Shown: positions 35,149 through 43,227, counted from the first letter of the stretch. The stretch: 64,000 nucleotides of DNA from Sporobacter termitidis DSM 10068 (GCF_900130065.1 NZ_FQXV01000003.1:186001-250000), one strand, 5' to 3'. The notes: generated by a model not told the origin, from the letters alone. A program made the numbers and translations.

Positions 35149-36093
35149 ATGAACATGAAGGAAATCGAGGCGCTTGTGACGGTATCCAAAAGCCGCAGCT
35201 TTTACGAGGCCGCCGACGCGCTCAATTACACGCCTTCCGTCATCTCAAAATACGTCCTGCGTGTGGAGAAGGAGCTGGGCGTCGTTTTATTTGCCCGGGG
35301 CAGCCGGGCTTCCTCCGTCGCCCTGACGACGGAGGGTGAGGCGCTGATGCCCCATTTTGTCCGGATGCTCGAGAGCTTCAGGGCGCTTCACAGCGACGCG
35401 GCCGGGCTTCTGGGCGCGCGGGACGGCCTTTTGCGGATCGGCACCGGCGTCCAGACGTACTCGCCGGGTATGGATGAAATCATGGCGGACTTTATTCTGG
35501 CGCACCCGGAGGTCCGTATCGAACAGACAAAGCTCGACTTTGAATCCCAGCTGCACGCGCTGTATTCCGGCGGGCAGGACGGCATTTTCACGCTGGTGCA
35601 GCACGGCTCGCATAACGCCGAGACGCTCAGCAGCGTCGTGGAGGACGCCAGGGTCGACGCATTCCCCCTCGTCCGCGTGGACGTCATGTATCTGGGCATC
35701 TCCGAAAATGACCCGCTGGCCGCTCTGGACGACGCCCCACTCCCGGCCTTCCGGGACTTTGCCTTTGCTTTTCATTCGGACAAGGACATCCTGGTCAAGG
35801 CCGGCACCATGGCCCCCTTTGCCGCGCTCAGCGAAAAGGCCGGCTTCCCGCTGAAGAGCATCTATCTCGACCCCCGAGACACCAGCGCCTATTACCTGGC
35901 CACGCAGATGAAGATCGCCATCCCGTCCCTCCGCTGCAGCGTCAGTTACCCGGGCGTCAAATTCGTCCGCTTATCGGACTGGGACGCCTGCTCGACCTCG
36001 TATTTCCTGTCGCTGAAATCCGGCCGCAGCCCCGCGCTGGCGCAATTCAAAAAGAGTGTCCAGGCTTTTCTGGCCAAAAGCCGGGGCGGCTGA
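35149..36093 (+). CDS. LysR family transcriptional regulator
   Basis: Regulator of 314 aa. N-terminal winged helix: MKEIEALVTVSKSRSFYEAA and YTPSVISKYVLRVEKELGV (about residues 1-60), followed by a two-lobed effector domain that begins at LLRIGTGVQTYSPG. ATG at 35149 follows GGTGCTGGAG; the long frame upstream is a shadow of the UroD gene. It points toward the third UroD gene, and a LysR-type T-N11-A palindrome lies between them at 36154. The effector is unknown. Confidence 0.9.
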   Translation: MNMKEIEALVTVSKSRSFYEAADALNYTPSVISKYVLRVEKELGVVLFARGSRASSVALTTEGEALMPHFVRMLESFRALHSDAAGLLGARDGLLRIGTGVQTYSPGMDEIMADFILAHPEVRIEQTKLDFESQLHALYSGGQDGIFTLVQHGSHNAETLSSVVEDARVDAFPLVRVDVMYLGISENDPLAALDDAPLPAFRDFAFAFHSDKDILVKAGTMAPFAALSEKAGFPLKSIYLDPRDTSAYYLATQMKIAIPSLRCSVSYPGVKFVRLSDWDACSTSYFLSLKSGRSPALAQFKKSVQAFLAKSRGG

Positions 36094-36113
36094 CAGCCTG
36101 CCGCCATTATTGA

Positions 36114-36143
36114 GACCGCCTGAAAACAGCGCGGTCCTTTTTA
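36114..36143 (+). terminator. Intrinsic terminator after lysR
   Basis: GACCGC paired with GCGGTC, 11-base loop, then CTTTTTATT. Confidence 0.7.
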
Positions 36144-36153
36144 TTGCCGCATT

Positions 36154-36172
36154 TATTTCCATTTTGGAAATA
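36154..36172. promoter_or_regulatory. Putative LysR-type operator before UroD 3
   Basis: TATTTCCA-TTT-TGGAAATA, a 19-bp inverted repeat that contains the T-N11-A pattern of LysR sites, about 100 bases before the third UroD gene. Confidence 0.65.
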
Positions 36173-36274
36173 TATCCGTGCAATCGGATTTTGATTTTTC
36201 CCCGCGCGGTATTACCATGAGCATAGGAAAGCCGCGTTCGGCGCGGCAGCTGTGCGGAACAGGAGAATGACGAT

Positions 36275-37303
36275 ATGGCTTATAAGGAAATTCACATCCC
36301 CACCATCCCGAAGCCGTGGCCGCTCCCCCGGCGGGAATATCCGATCTCCCCCAGGGAAAACCTGATGCGCGCCTTACGCCATGAAAAGCCGGTCTGGATG
36401 CCCAACCTTTACGGCTCCTCCCAGGCCTTTCAGTCCGCCATCGCCCGGGACAGCCCTATCGAGCGGGACAGGGATGCCGAGGACTGGTTCGGTGTCAGGT
36501 ACAAATATTCCGCGGCCCAGGGCTCGAACACGCCCCAGGGCAATGTGCTCAAGGATATCACCGAGTGGGAGGAAAATATCAAATGGCACGATCTCAGCCA
36601 ATACGACTGGGCCGCCGACGCCGCGCGCCTCAGCCGGGACGAATCCCTGGCTCTTTTCATGCGGATGAGCAACGGCCCCTTCGAACGGCTGCACATGCTG
36701 GAGGGCTTTGAGCAGGCGCTTGTCGACCTCATCACCGAGCCCGAGGCCGTCCACGCTTTTTTGATGCGGCTCGTCGACTTCAAGATCGAGCTTTTCAACC
36801 GCATCCGGGATCACCTTGCGCTGGATTATATCTGGGCGGCCGACGACTACGGCACGATGCGGGCCCCGTTTTTCTCCACCGCGCTCTTTGAGAAGACGAT
36901 TCTGGAGCCGACGGTCCGGTTCGTGACGGCGGTCCACGCCCGGGGGACAAAGTTTATCGCCCACTGCTGCGGCAAGATCGACGTTTTCATTCCCTATCTG
37001 GTGGAGGAGATCGGGGTGGACGGCCTGGAAATCCAGAGCCTCAACGACATCCCCGGCATCCTTGAAAAATACGGCGACCGGGTCACGGTGGAATACGGCC
37101 CCGATCCCCGGCTGGTTTACGACCCCGACACGACGGCGGCGCAGGTCAGGGCGCACGCCCGCGATATCGTCGACAGGCTCGGCGCCCAGGCCGTCCCGGG
37201 CTCCGGCGTCGCTCTGAGCGTGGGGAGCGGCTTCGAGCACCTCTTCTACCCCATGGAAGAGGAGTTTTACGAATACAGCAAAGCCCGTTATGCCGGGCTG
37301 TAA
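36275..37303 (+). CDS. UroD-family methyltransferase-like protein 3
   Basis: Third family member, 342 aa. HxCG occurs in FIAHCCGKIDVFIPYL (about residue 230), with YIWAADDYGTMRAPFFS and EIQSLNDIPGILEKYG. Like copy 1 it has an N-terminal arm rich in Pro and Arg (IPTIPKPWPLPRREYPIS). ATG at 36275 follows AGGAG. It has its own promoter region with a LysR-type palindrome and ends in a terminator. Sequence does not show whether it demethylates the same substrate as copies 1 and 2. Confidence 0.85.
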   Translation: MAYKEIHIPTIPKPWPLPRREYPISPRENLMRALRHEKPVWMPNLYGSSQAFQSAIARDSPIERDRDAEDWFGVRYKYSAAQGSNTPQGNVLKDITEWEENIKWHDLSQYDWAADAARLSRDESLALFMRMSNGPFERLHMLEGFEQALVDLITEPEAVHAFLMRLVDFKIELFNRIRDHLALDYIWAADDYGTMRAPFFSTALFEKTILEPTVRFVTAVHARGTKFIAHCCGKIDVFIPYLVEEIGVDGLEIQSLNDIPGILEKYGDRVTVEYGPDPRLVYDPDTTAAQVRAHARDIVDRLGAQAVPGSGVALSVGSGFEHLFYPMEEEFYEYSKARYAGL

Positions 37304-37317
37304 TCCGGCATTTTTAT
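37290..37317 (+). terminator. Intrinsic terminator overlapping the UroD 3 stop
   Basis: ATGCCGG-N8-CCGGCAT followed by TTTTATTT; the loop contains the stop codon. Confidence 0.8.
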
Positions 37318-37343
37318 TTATATTGAATTATAATTCAATATAA
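37318..37343. repeat. 26-bp perfect palindrome around ATTGAAT-N4-ATTCAAT, copy 4
   Basis: The longest member of the family: centre TATA, arms TTATATTGAAT and ATTCAATATAA. It lies between the UroD 3 terminator and the ribosome binding site of the next gene, 13 bases before that ATG. Confidence 0.8.
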
Positions 37344-37356
37344 GAAAGGAGCACAA

Positions 37357-38244
37357 ATGGACATCACAGGCATGATAAAGGACGCGGCCAAAAGGTACGG
37401 GATGGACATGTGCGGCGTGGCGGGCGTGGACCGCTTTGACGAATCGCCGCCGGGCCGCCACCCAACGGATATCCTCCCCGGCTGCAAATCCGTCGTGGTC
37501 GTCGGCGTCCGGCTGCTGGACGGCATCGTCCAGGCCAACTTCCGCACCTTTGAAAACGGCAGGCAGGATTTAAAGGGCCTCTATGGGACATACGGCTACA
37601 CGATGCTGCCCAACTTCGAGCTCACCTACGCCTGTTACGCCGTGGCGCAGTTCATCGAGCGGGAGACGGGCGAGGCGGCAACGCCCCTGTCCACGGGGCC
37701 AATGACGAACGGCGCCCAGATCAGCATCCGGCACGCCGCCGTGGCCGCGGGGCTCGGCGAATTCGGCTGGCTCAGCATCGTCCTCACCCCCGAGTTCGGG
37801 CCCAGGAACAGGTTCGGCGTCATTCTGACCACCGCCGGGCTTGCGCCCGACCCCCTGTACGGCGGCCCCAGACTCTGCAACCCGGAGGTCTGCCACATCT
37901 GCACGGACGTCTGCCCCACAAAGGCCATCGGCGCCTACGGCTCCGAGGATTTCCGCACCTGCGGGCTGGGCACCTACGGAAAGGTCAGCTTCCCCCGCTG
38001 TCAGGTGCCGACCCAGGGCCTCAGAAGGGCGTTCGGCGGCGCGGAGGATTATGTGACAACGGACGACCCCGTGGGCCGGGACATCGCGGAGGCCAACGCC
38101 AGGCAGCCGATCATGGAGCGGGGCCTGCAGCACCACGAGTCCTGGCACTGCGGCATGTGCCTGTCCTACTGCCCCGCGGGGCGGTGGAAGGAGCATTTTC
38201 TGGACCGGGCGCTCACCGGCGGGGCCGGCGCCGTGGCCAAGTGA
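37357..38244 (+). CDS. QueG-like 4Fe-4S protein
   Basis: Cytosolic iron-sulfur protein of 295 aa, related to the epoxyqueuosine reductase/reductive dehalogenase ferredoxin-like family. RHAAVAAGLGEFGWLSIVLT and PEFGPRNRFGVI correspond to the conserved core of QueG. Cys-rich cluster sites are CNPEVCHICTDVCPTKAIG (about residues 173-190) and CGMCLSYCPAG near the end. It is shorter than QueG and lacks its C-terminal HEAT-like part. Only nine bases separate it from the flavoprotein gene, so it may pass electrons to that enzyme. Corrinoid use cannot be judged. Confidence 0.82.
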   Translation: MDITGMIKDAAKRYGMDMCGVAGVDRFDESPPGRHPTDILPGCKSVVVVGVRLLDGIVQANFRTFENGRQDLKGLYGTYGYTMLPNFELTYACYAVAQFIERETGEAATPLSTGPMTNGAQISIRHAAVAAGLGEFGWLSIVLTPEFGPRNRFGVILTTAGLAPDPLYGGPRLCNPEVCHICTDVCPTKAIGAYGSEDFRTCGLGTYGKVSFPRCQVPTQGLRRAFGGAEDYVTTDDPVGRDIAEANARQPIMERGLQHHESWHCGMCLSYCPAGRWKEHFLDRALTGGAGAVAK

Positions 38245-38253
38245 GGCGGAGCG

Positions 38254-39840
38254 ATGCACGTTTCATCCGATGAAGAGCTTTACATGAACGCCGAGATGGC
38301 CGCCCGCAAGTGGGCCTTTGAGCTTCCGCCGGCGCCTGTCGGCGCGGCGCTGATTGCCGAAACCGTCGGCGCAGAGGTGGTCGTTGTGGGCGAGGGGATG
38401 GCCGGGCTCTGCACGGCGCTGTCGGCGCTGGAGGCGGGCCTCGACACGGTGATCGTCACGGCCAGCAGCCGGCCTGTCGGACGGGGCGGCTCGGTATTCG
38501 CCGCCTACAGCAAGGTCATGGCGGCGCAGGGCTACCCGCGCCAGGAGGCCGAGAACTTTTACCTTCAGGAGTTCGCCGCCGCGTCGTACAACATCGACCA
38601 GAGGAAATGGTACAGCTTTTACAACAACAGCGAGGCGGCCATGAACTGGCTGATCGACATGCTGGAAAAGGACGGCGTGACCGTCGTGCTGGAGGCCGGC
38701 AACGAGGACGACCCATACAGCCCCACCGATCAGCCCGTGGGGACCCACGCCTTTACAGGGCGCGGCGTCACCTTTGCCGGGGCCGGCATCACGCTGGCCC
38801 TCCAGACGCTGGAGAAAAACTTTATTGCCCGGGGCGGCCGCGTCTTTTACGGCAACGTCGCCAAACAGCTCGTCCGAGAGGAGGACGGCGCGGGGCGCGT
38901 CTCCGCCGTTATCGCCCGGGATGGCGGCGGGAGCTACGTGAGGTTTGCCGCCAAGAAGGCCGTCGTGCTGGCCACCGGCGACTTTTCCGCAAACCGCGAG
39001 ATGATGGCCAGATACTGCCCGGCGTACGCCAAATACTATACGAACAACAAGCTCAATTACGACGCCGGCTTTGTTGAAAAGGGCATCTACCAGGGCGACG
39101 GGCATCTGATGGCGCTCTGGGCCGGCGCCGCCTGGCAGCGGACGTTTCCCAACGCCCCGCTCATTCAGGGCAGCCGCCTGTGCGCCCACATGCCCTACGG
39201 CGCCCACCGGGGGCTGCGCCTGAACAGAAACGGCGAGCGCTTCTGCAACGAGGACTGCAACGCCGCCTATACGGCCATGACCGTCCTGCGGGAGCCCGGG
39301 CAGACGGCCTACGCGATTTGGGGATCAAACTACGCCTTTGACGTCGACTGGCACGCCCACGGCGGCATAAGAGGCGGCGCGAAGACGCCGCCGCAGGACG
39401 TCATAAAAATGTGGGAGCGCGACGTGGCGAACGGCAGCGCAGTCAAGGGCGACACCGTGGCGGAGGTCATCGGAAGGCTGGGGCTCCCGGCGGATACGGC
39501 GGACGCCGCCGTCGAGCGGTACAACGCGCTCTGCCGGCAGGGCCGCGACGAGGATTTTCACAAGAAGGCCAAGTACCTGCAGGAAATCAAAAATCCCCCG
39601 TTCTATGGCGGACTCATCAGTCAATACCGCTTTTTCTCCGTCCTCGGCGGCCCGAGGACGAATCACCGCATGCAGATCTGCGACGAAAACGACGTGCCGA
39701 TCAAGGGCCTGTACGCCGCGGGGACGATGATCGGCGACATGTTCGCCGGCTGCTACAGCTTCCGCATCGCGGGCCACAATTACGGCTGCTGCCTGACCTT
39801 CGGCTATCTGACCGGCAAATACATCGCCGGCAACGAATAA
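38254..39840 (+). CDS. FAD-dependent fumarate-reductase-like flavoprotein (1)
   Basis: Cytosolic flavoprotein of 528 aa. Rossmann FAD site EVVVVGEGMAGLCTALSALEAG near residue 45, KAVVLATGDFSAN, and the C-terminal IKGLYAAGTMIGDMFAGCY of the fumarate reductase/succinate dehydrogenase family. There is no signal peptide, haem domain or FMN-attachment domain. It forms a pair with the QueG-like Fe-S gene before it and resembles the flavoprotein at 53703. Related proteins in anaerobes reduce C=C or other plant or drug-derived compounds; the substrate here is unknown. Confidence 0.87.
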   Translation: MHVSSDEELYMNAEMAARKWAFELPPAPVGAALIAETVGAEVVVVGEGMAGLCTALSALEAGLDTVIVTASSRPVGRGGSVFAAYSKVMAAQGYPRQEAENFYLQEFAAASYNIDQRKWYSFYNNSEAAMNWLIDMLEKDGVTVVLEAGNEDDPYSPTDQPVGTHAFTGRGVTFAGAGITLALQTLEKNFIARGGRVFYGNVAKQLVREEDGAGRVSAVIARDGGGSYVRFAAKKAVVLATGDFSANREMMARYCPAYAKYYTNNKLNYDAGFVEKGIYQGDGHLMALWAGAAWQRTFPNAPLIQGSRLCAHMPYGAHRGLRLNRNGERFCNEDCNAAYTAMTVLREPGQTAYAIWGSNYAFDVDWHAHGGIRGGAKTPPQDVIKMWERDVANGSAVKGDTVAEVIGRLGLPADTADAAVERYNALCRQGRDEDFHKKAKYLQEIKNPPFYGGLISQYRFFSVLGGPRTNHRMQICDENDVPIKGLYAAGTMIGDMFAGCYSFRIAGHNYGCCLTFGYLTGKYIAGNE

Positions 39841-39847
39841 ACGGTAA

Positions 39848-39892
39848 AAATAATGCCGGAGCCTGACAGCAGGCTTCGGCATTATTTATTAA
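39848..39892. terminator. Bidirectional intrinsic terminator
   Basis: AAATAATGCCG stem closed by CGGCATTATTT with an inner GCCTG/CAGGC helix; between convergent genes. Confidence 0.9.
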
Positions 39893-39894
39893 CG

Positions 39895-40191
39895 TCAGTG
39901 CAGCGGGCGCTCCCGCACGACCTTCAGGGCTTTTGCCACCTCAATGCTGACCTTCATCAGGTAATCGGGGTTCATCAGGCCCACTCTGGCCAGCAGGCGG
40001 CCCCTTTCCGTGGTGACATATTTGGGCGCCAAGGCGTTCAAGGCCAAGGCGCAGGCGTTGAGCTCGCACTTTCTGCACGGGCAGCCGCCCGTCTCCCGGA
40101 CCGCTTCGCGCACTTTTTCCCGGACGATCTCTTCAACGATATTGACAAGGACAAATTCTTCGCTGGATTGCGTCAGCCCTACGGCGTTCAT
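39895..40191 (-). CDS. comFB: ComFB family late competence protein
   Basis: Small protein of 98 aa with the ComFB pattern: EFVLVNIVEEIVREKVREAV, then a four-Cys site (CPCRKCELNACALALNALAP) and KYVTTERGRLLARV. ComFB was named for its position in the Bacillus comF operon; later work links relatives to c-di-GMP or cAMP sensing. ATG at 40191 follows AGGAGG. It stands alone with a long upstream region that holds two hairpins. Function in this organism is unknown. Confidence 0.85.
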   Translation of the reverse strand: MNAVGLTQSSEEFVLVNIVEEIVREKVREAVRETGGCPCRKCELNACALALNALAPKYVTTERGRLLARVGLMNPDYLMKVSIEVAKALKVVRERPLH

Positions 40192-40327
40192 ATAGGCCTC
40201 CTGACTCTTGCGTAAACTCGCTAAGCGGAGTACAAAACCGTAATATATATCGCAGCCCTGAAAAAGCTATGATATATGGCCATTCGCGCTCTCCAAGCGC
40301 GAGGCCTTTAATCCAAGCGCATACATG

Positions 40328-40382
40328 TATATAATGAATCCGCAGATTCACTATATAATATTTTACCAGTTTTTAACTGGTA
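40328..40382. other. Two adjacent hairpins upstream of comFB
   Basis: Stem TATATA-A-TGAATC with loop CGCA and GATTCA-C-TATATA (40328-40357), then TACCAGTT-TTT-AACTGGTA (40364-40382). They lie about 140-190 bases before the comFB start in the 335-base gap to psuK and may be operators or a leader structure. The rest of the gap holds GCGC-rich short repeats near 40288-40320 and the psuK promoter. Confidence 0.5.
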
Positions 40383-40454
40383 TTACAACGACAGATTTGA
40401 CAAAAAACACGAAAATTCATATCTATAATGCTAAATGTGCGGTTGTTCTCAAGG

Positions 40455-40483
40455 TTGACAGCCTTGATTTTTGATTGTATAAT
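40455..40483 (+). promoter_or_regulatory. Consensus promoter of psuKG
   Basis: TTGACA (40455), 17-bp spacer, TATAAT (40478): a perfect sigma-A match. Confidence 0.9.
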
Positions 40484-40497
40484 AATCATATGATTAT
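40482..40497. promoter_or_regulatory. Palindrome overlapping the psuK -10
   Basis: ATAATCAT/ATGATTAT, 16 bp, begins inside the -10 box. The helix-turn-helix of PsuK itself is a candidate ligand. Confidence 0.6.
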
Positions 40498-40526
40498 AAA
40501 CTAAGCAAAAGTAAAGGAGTCTGGCA

Positions 40527-41621
40527 GTGACAAACCGTGAACAGGAGATTCTGACCCTGCTCAAGACAAACCCCATGATCTCACAGAACGCGCTGGCGGA
40601 CGCACTGCATATCACCAGGTCTTCCGTGGCGGTCCACATCACGAACCTCATGAAAAAGGGGTATATCCTGGGCAAGGGCTACATTTTAAAGTCGGAGCGG
40701 TACGTCTGCGTCATCGGCGGGTCCAACGTGGATATTCAGGGCAGCCCCAGGGATACGCTCATCCCGCGGGACTCCAATATCGGCGACGTCAAGATATCGC
40801 TGGGCGGCGTCGGGCGGAATATTGCGGAAAATCTGCAGCGGCTCGGCGTTGAAACGTCGCTCATCAGCGTCGTGGGCGATGACGCCTACGGACAGAAGAT
40901 TCTGGAGGAGTCGCGCCTCATCGGGCTCAATATGATGGACACGCTCGTCCTCCACGGCGCGATGTCGTCCGTCTATCTCTGCATCCTGGACGACCGGAAG
41001 GATATGGCGCTGGCCGTGAGCAGCATGGACATCTACGACAGCATGACGGTGAATTTTATCAAAAGCAAGCGCCATGTCATCGAAAACGCCGCCCTCTGCA
41101 TTCTCGACACGAATGTTCCCGCCGACGTCCTGGAATACGTCCTCTCTACGTTCCGCAGCACCCCCTTCTTCCTGGACCCCGTGTCGACGGGGAAGTCAAA
41201 AAAGGTCGCCGATTTAATCGGCCGCTTCCACACGATCAAGCCCAACAGACTGGAGGCCGAGATTCTCAGCGGCGTCGCCATCCAAAACGACGGCGATCTG
41301 CAAAGGGCGGCGGACGTTTTCCACGAAAAGGGCGTGGCGCAGGTCTTCATCAGCCTCGGCCGGGACGGAGTTTTCTGCAGCACGCCGGACGGGCACGAGC
41401 ACATCAAGGCGCCCGACGTGGCCATCGTCAACGCCACCGGCGCGGGCGACGCTTTCATGGCGGCACTGGCGCTCGGCTACCTGCGGGATATGGACGCGTT
41501 TCAGAGCGCGCGCCTGGGGAGCGCCGCCGCGGCCATCGCCCTGGCCCACGAAAACACGATCAATCCCACAATGTCTGCGGACAATCTGTTCAATAAAGCA
41601 AAGGAGCTCGGATTATGTTAG
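40527..41621 (+). CDS. psuK: Pseudouridine kinase with N-terminal HTH domain
   Basis: PfkB-family sugar kinase, 364 aa, that phosphorylates pseudouridine in the cytosol for cleavage by PsuG. Residues about 1-55 are a winged helix-turn-helix (EQEILTLLKTNPMISQNALA, ITRSSVAVHITNLMKKGYI), so it may also regulate. The kinase has the N-terminal VIGGSNVDIQG, LGGVGRNIAENLQRLG and the C-terminal anion hole NATGAGDAFMAALALG. The start is a GTG at 40527 after AAGGAG. It overlaps psuG by seven bases. Together with psuG the assignment is firm. Confidence 0.92.
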   Translation: MTNREQEILTLLKTNPMISQNALADALHITRSSVAVHITNLMKKGYILGKGYILKSERYVCVIGGSNVDIQGSPRDTLIPRDSNIGDVKISLGGVGRNIAENLQRLGVETSLISVVGDDAYGQKILEESRLIGLNMMDTLVLHGAMSSVYLCILDDRKDMALAVSSMDIYDSMTVNFIKSKRHVIENAALCILDTNVPADVLEYVLSTFRSTPFFLDPVSTGKSKKVADLIGRFHTIKPNRLEAEILSGVAIQNDGDLQRAADVFHEKGVAQVFISLGRDGVFCSTPDGHEHIKAPDVAIVNATGAGDAFMAALALGYLRDMDAFQSARLGSAAAAIALAHENTINPTMSADNLFNKAKELGLC

Positions 41622-42532
41622 AAAAATATCTTGATATCGGGCCGGAGGTCCGTGCGGCCCTGGCGGACGGCAAGGCCGTCGTCGCGCTGGAGTCGACCAT
41701 CATCTCCCACGGCATGCCCTATCCGCAAAATGTGGAGACGGCGCTGAACGTGGAAAATATCGTCCGTGCCGCCGGTGCCGTGCCGGCGACGATCGCCATC
41801 CTGAATGGGCGGCTCAAGGCCGGGCTGACCCGGGATGAGATCGAGCACCTGGGGAAAACCCCGGGGGTTTTAAAGACCTCACGGCGCGATATCCCGTTTA
41901 TCGTCTCCCAAAAGCTGGACGGCGCCACGACGGTGGCCTCCACCATGATCATCGCCGCGCTGGCCGGGATCAGGGTGTTCGCCACAGGCGGTGTCGGCGG
42001 CGTGCACCGCGGCGCGACTGAGACCATGGATATCTCCGCGGACCTGCAGGAGCTTGCCCACACGAACGTGGCCGTGGTCTGCGCCGGGGCCAAGTCGATC
42101 CTGGACATCGGGCTGACGCTGGAGTACCTGGAGACCTTCGGCGTGCCGGTGGTCGGTTTTGGGACGGAGGAAATGCCGGCGTTCTACACCAGGAAAAGCG
42201 GCTTTAAGGTGGATTACCGCGTCGATTCCGTCCGGGCGCTGGCCGAAGCCCTGAAAACGAAATGGGATCTGGGGCTTACCGGCGGCATGCTTGTCACAAA
42301 CCCCATCCCGCCCGAGTTCGAGATGGATTACGGCACCATCACAAAAGCCATCGACGACGCCGTGGCGGCCGCCGAAAAGGCCGGCGTCAAGGGCAAGGAG
42401 ACGACGCCCTATCTCCTGGCCAAGGTCAAGGAGCTCACCGGCGGCGACAGCCTGGATTCCAACATTCAGCTTGTCTACAACAACGCCCGCCTGGCCGCGG
42501 AGCTTTCAGTGGCGCTGGCAAGCCTGAAATAA
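41615..42532 (+). CDS. psuG: Pseudouridine-5'-phosphate glycosidase
   Basis: Splits the C-C glycosidic bond of pseudouridine 5'-phosphate to uracil and ribose 5-phosphate. The 305-aa protein matches the family along its length: VALESTIISHGMPYPQNVET, TSRRDIPFIVSQKLDGATTV, FATGGVGGVHRGATETMDIS with metal and substrate residues, and the GTEEMPAFYTRKSG segment. Translationally coupled to psuK. A strong terminator follows. Confidence 0.96.
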   Translation: MLEKYLDIGPEVRAALADGKAVVALESTIISHGMPYPQNVETALNVENIVRAAGAVPATIAILNGRLKAGLTRDEIEHLGKTPGVLKTSRRDIPFIVSQKLDGATTVASTMIIAALAGIRVFATGGVGGVHRGATETMDISADLQELAHTNVAVVCAGAKSILDIGLTLEYLETFGVPVVGFGTEEMPAFYTRKSGFKVDYRVDSVRALAEALKTKWDLGLTGGMLVTNPIPPEFEMDYGTITKAIDDAVAAAEKAGVKGKETTPYLLAKVKELTGGDSLDSNIQLVYNNARLAAELSVALASLK

Positions 42533-42548
42533 CCCGGCCAACGGCCAG

Positions 42549-42593
42549 GAAAACCCCCGATTTCCGGGACACCCGGACTCGGGGGGGTTTTTA
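42549..42593 (+). terminator. Intrinsic terminator of psuKG
   Basis: AAAACCCCCGA stem paired with TCGGGGGGGTTTT and a T-run. Confidence 0.88.
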
Positions 42594-42601
42594 CGCTATG
42601 C

Positions 42602-42619
42602 ATTGAATTTATATTCAAT
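42602..42619. repeat. Palindrome ATTGAAT-N4-ATTCAAT, copy 5
   Basis: ATTGAAT-TTAT-ATTCAAT, nine bases after the psuKG terminator and before the lrp promoter. Confidence 0.65.
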
Positions 42620-42663
42620 ACATAAGCGTTATATTTATATCAAAATTTTATTCTTCATTATTG

Positions 42664-42692
42664 TTTACACCCAAAACTTTATGTGATACTAT
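42664..42692 (+). promoter_or_regulatory. Putative promoter of lrp-azlCD
   Basis: TTTACA (42664), 17-bp spacer, TACTAT (42687), about 50 bases before the lrp ATG. Confidence 0.6.
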
Positions 42693-42743
42693 TCCTGATA
42701 ATCAGAATTAAATATCGATCTCATCCGCAAGGGAGGTTATATC

Positions 42744-43214
42744 ATGAGTGTGGTTCTTGATCGTACCGACAGAGCGATCTTGAAAGAATTGCAGGAGGAC
42801 GGTTCCATCTCCAACCTGGACCTGTCAAAGAAAATCGGCCTTTCTCCGTCGGCCTGTCTGTCCAGGACAAAAAACCTGGTGGAAACCGGCGTCATCCAGA
42901 AATTTGCCGCGATCGTCGACGAGAAAAAGGCGGGACTCGAGGTCCTCGCTTTTGTCCTGGTCAACCTGTCGCCGCTGAACAGGGACACTCTCCGTTCGTT
43001 TCTGTCAGAGGTTCAAAAATATCCCCAGGTGCAGGAGTGCTATACGCTGACGGGCAGCCACGACTATCTGCTGAAAATCGTGGCCAAGGATATAGAGAGC
43101 TACAAAAACTTTATCATCGACTCCTTAATGCAAAATACGACGATCAGCAGCGTCGAGACCAGCATGGTCATGGGCATTGAAAAAAGAACCGTCAACGTAC
43201 CGATTGACGCATAG
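42744..43214 (+). CDS. Lrp/AsnC family transcriptional regulator
   Basis: Amino-acid-responsive regulator of 156 aa. Helix-turn-helix in LDRTDRAILKELQEDGSISN and LSPSACLSRTKNLVETGVI; the C-terminal RAM domain follows, with YPQVQECYTLTGSHDYLLKI. ATG at 42744 follows GGGAGG. It precedes azlCD by 13 bases, matching the Bacillus case in which an Lrp-like regulator (AzlB) controls azlCD, so it is probably the AzlB equivalent. Confidence 0.92.
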   Translation: MSVVLDRTDRAILKELQEDGSISNLDLSKKIGLSPSACLSRTKNLVETGVIQKFAAIVDEKKAGLEVLAFVLVNLSPLNRDTLRSFLSEVQKYPQVQECYTLTGSHDYLLKIVAKDIESYKNFIIDSLMQNTTISSVETSMVMGIEKRTVNVPIDA

Positions 43215-43227
43215 CGAGGCAGAACAT

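Noticed and set aside
32938-37303. UroD-family genes as haem-pathway HemE
   Set aside because: Three copies with HxCG motifs, transporters and regulators nearby, and no other haem genes point to the methyltransferase side of the family.
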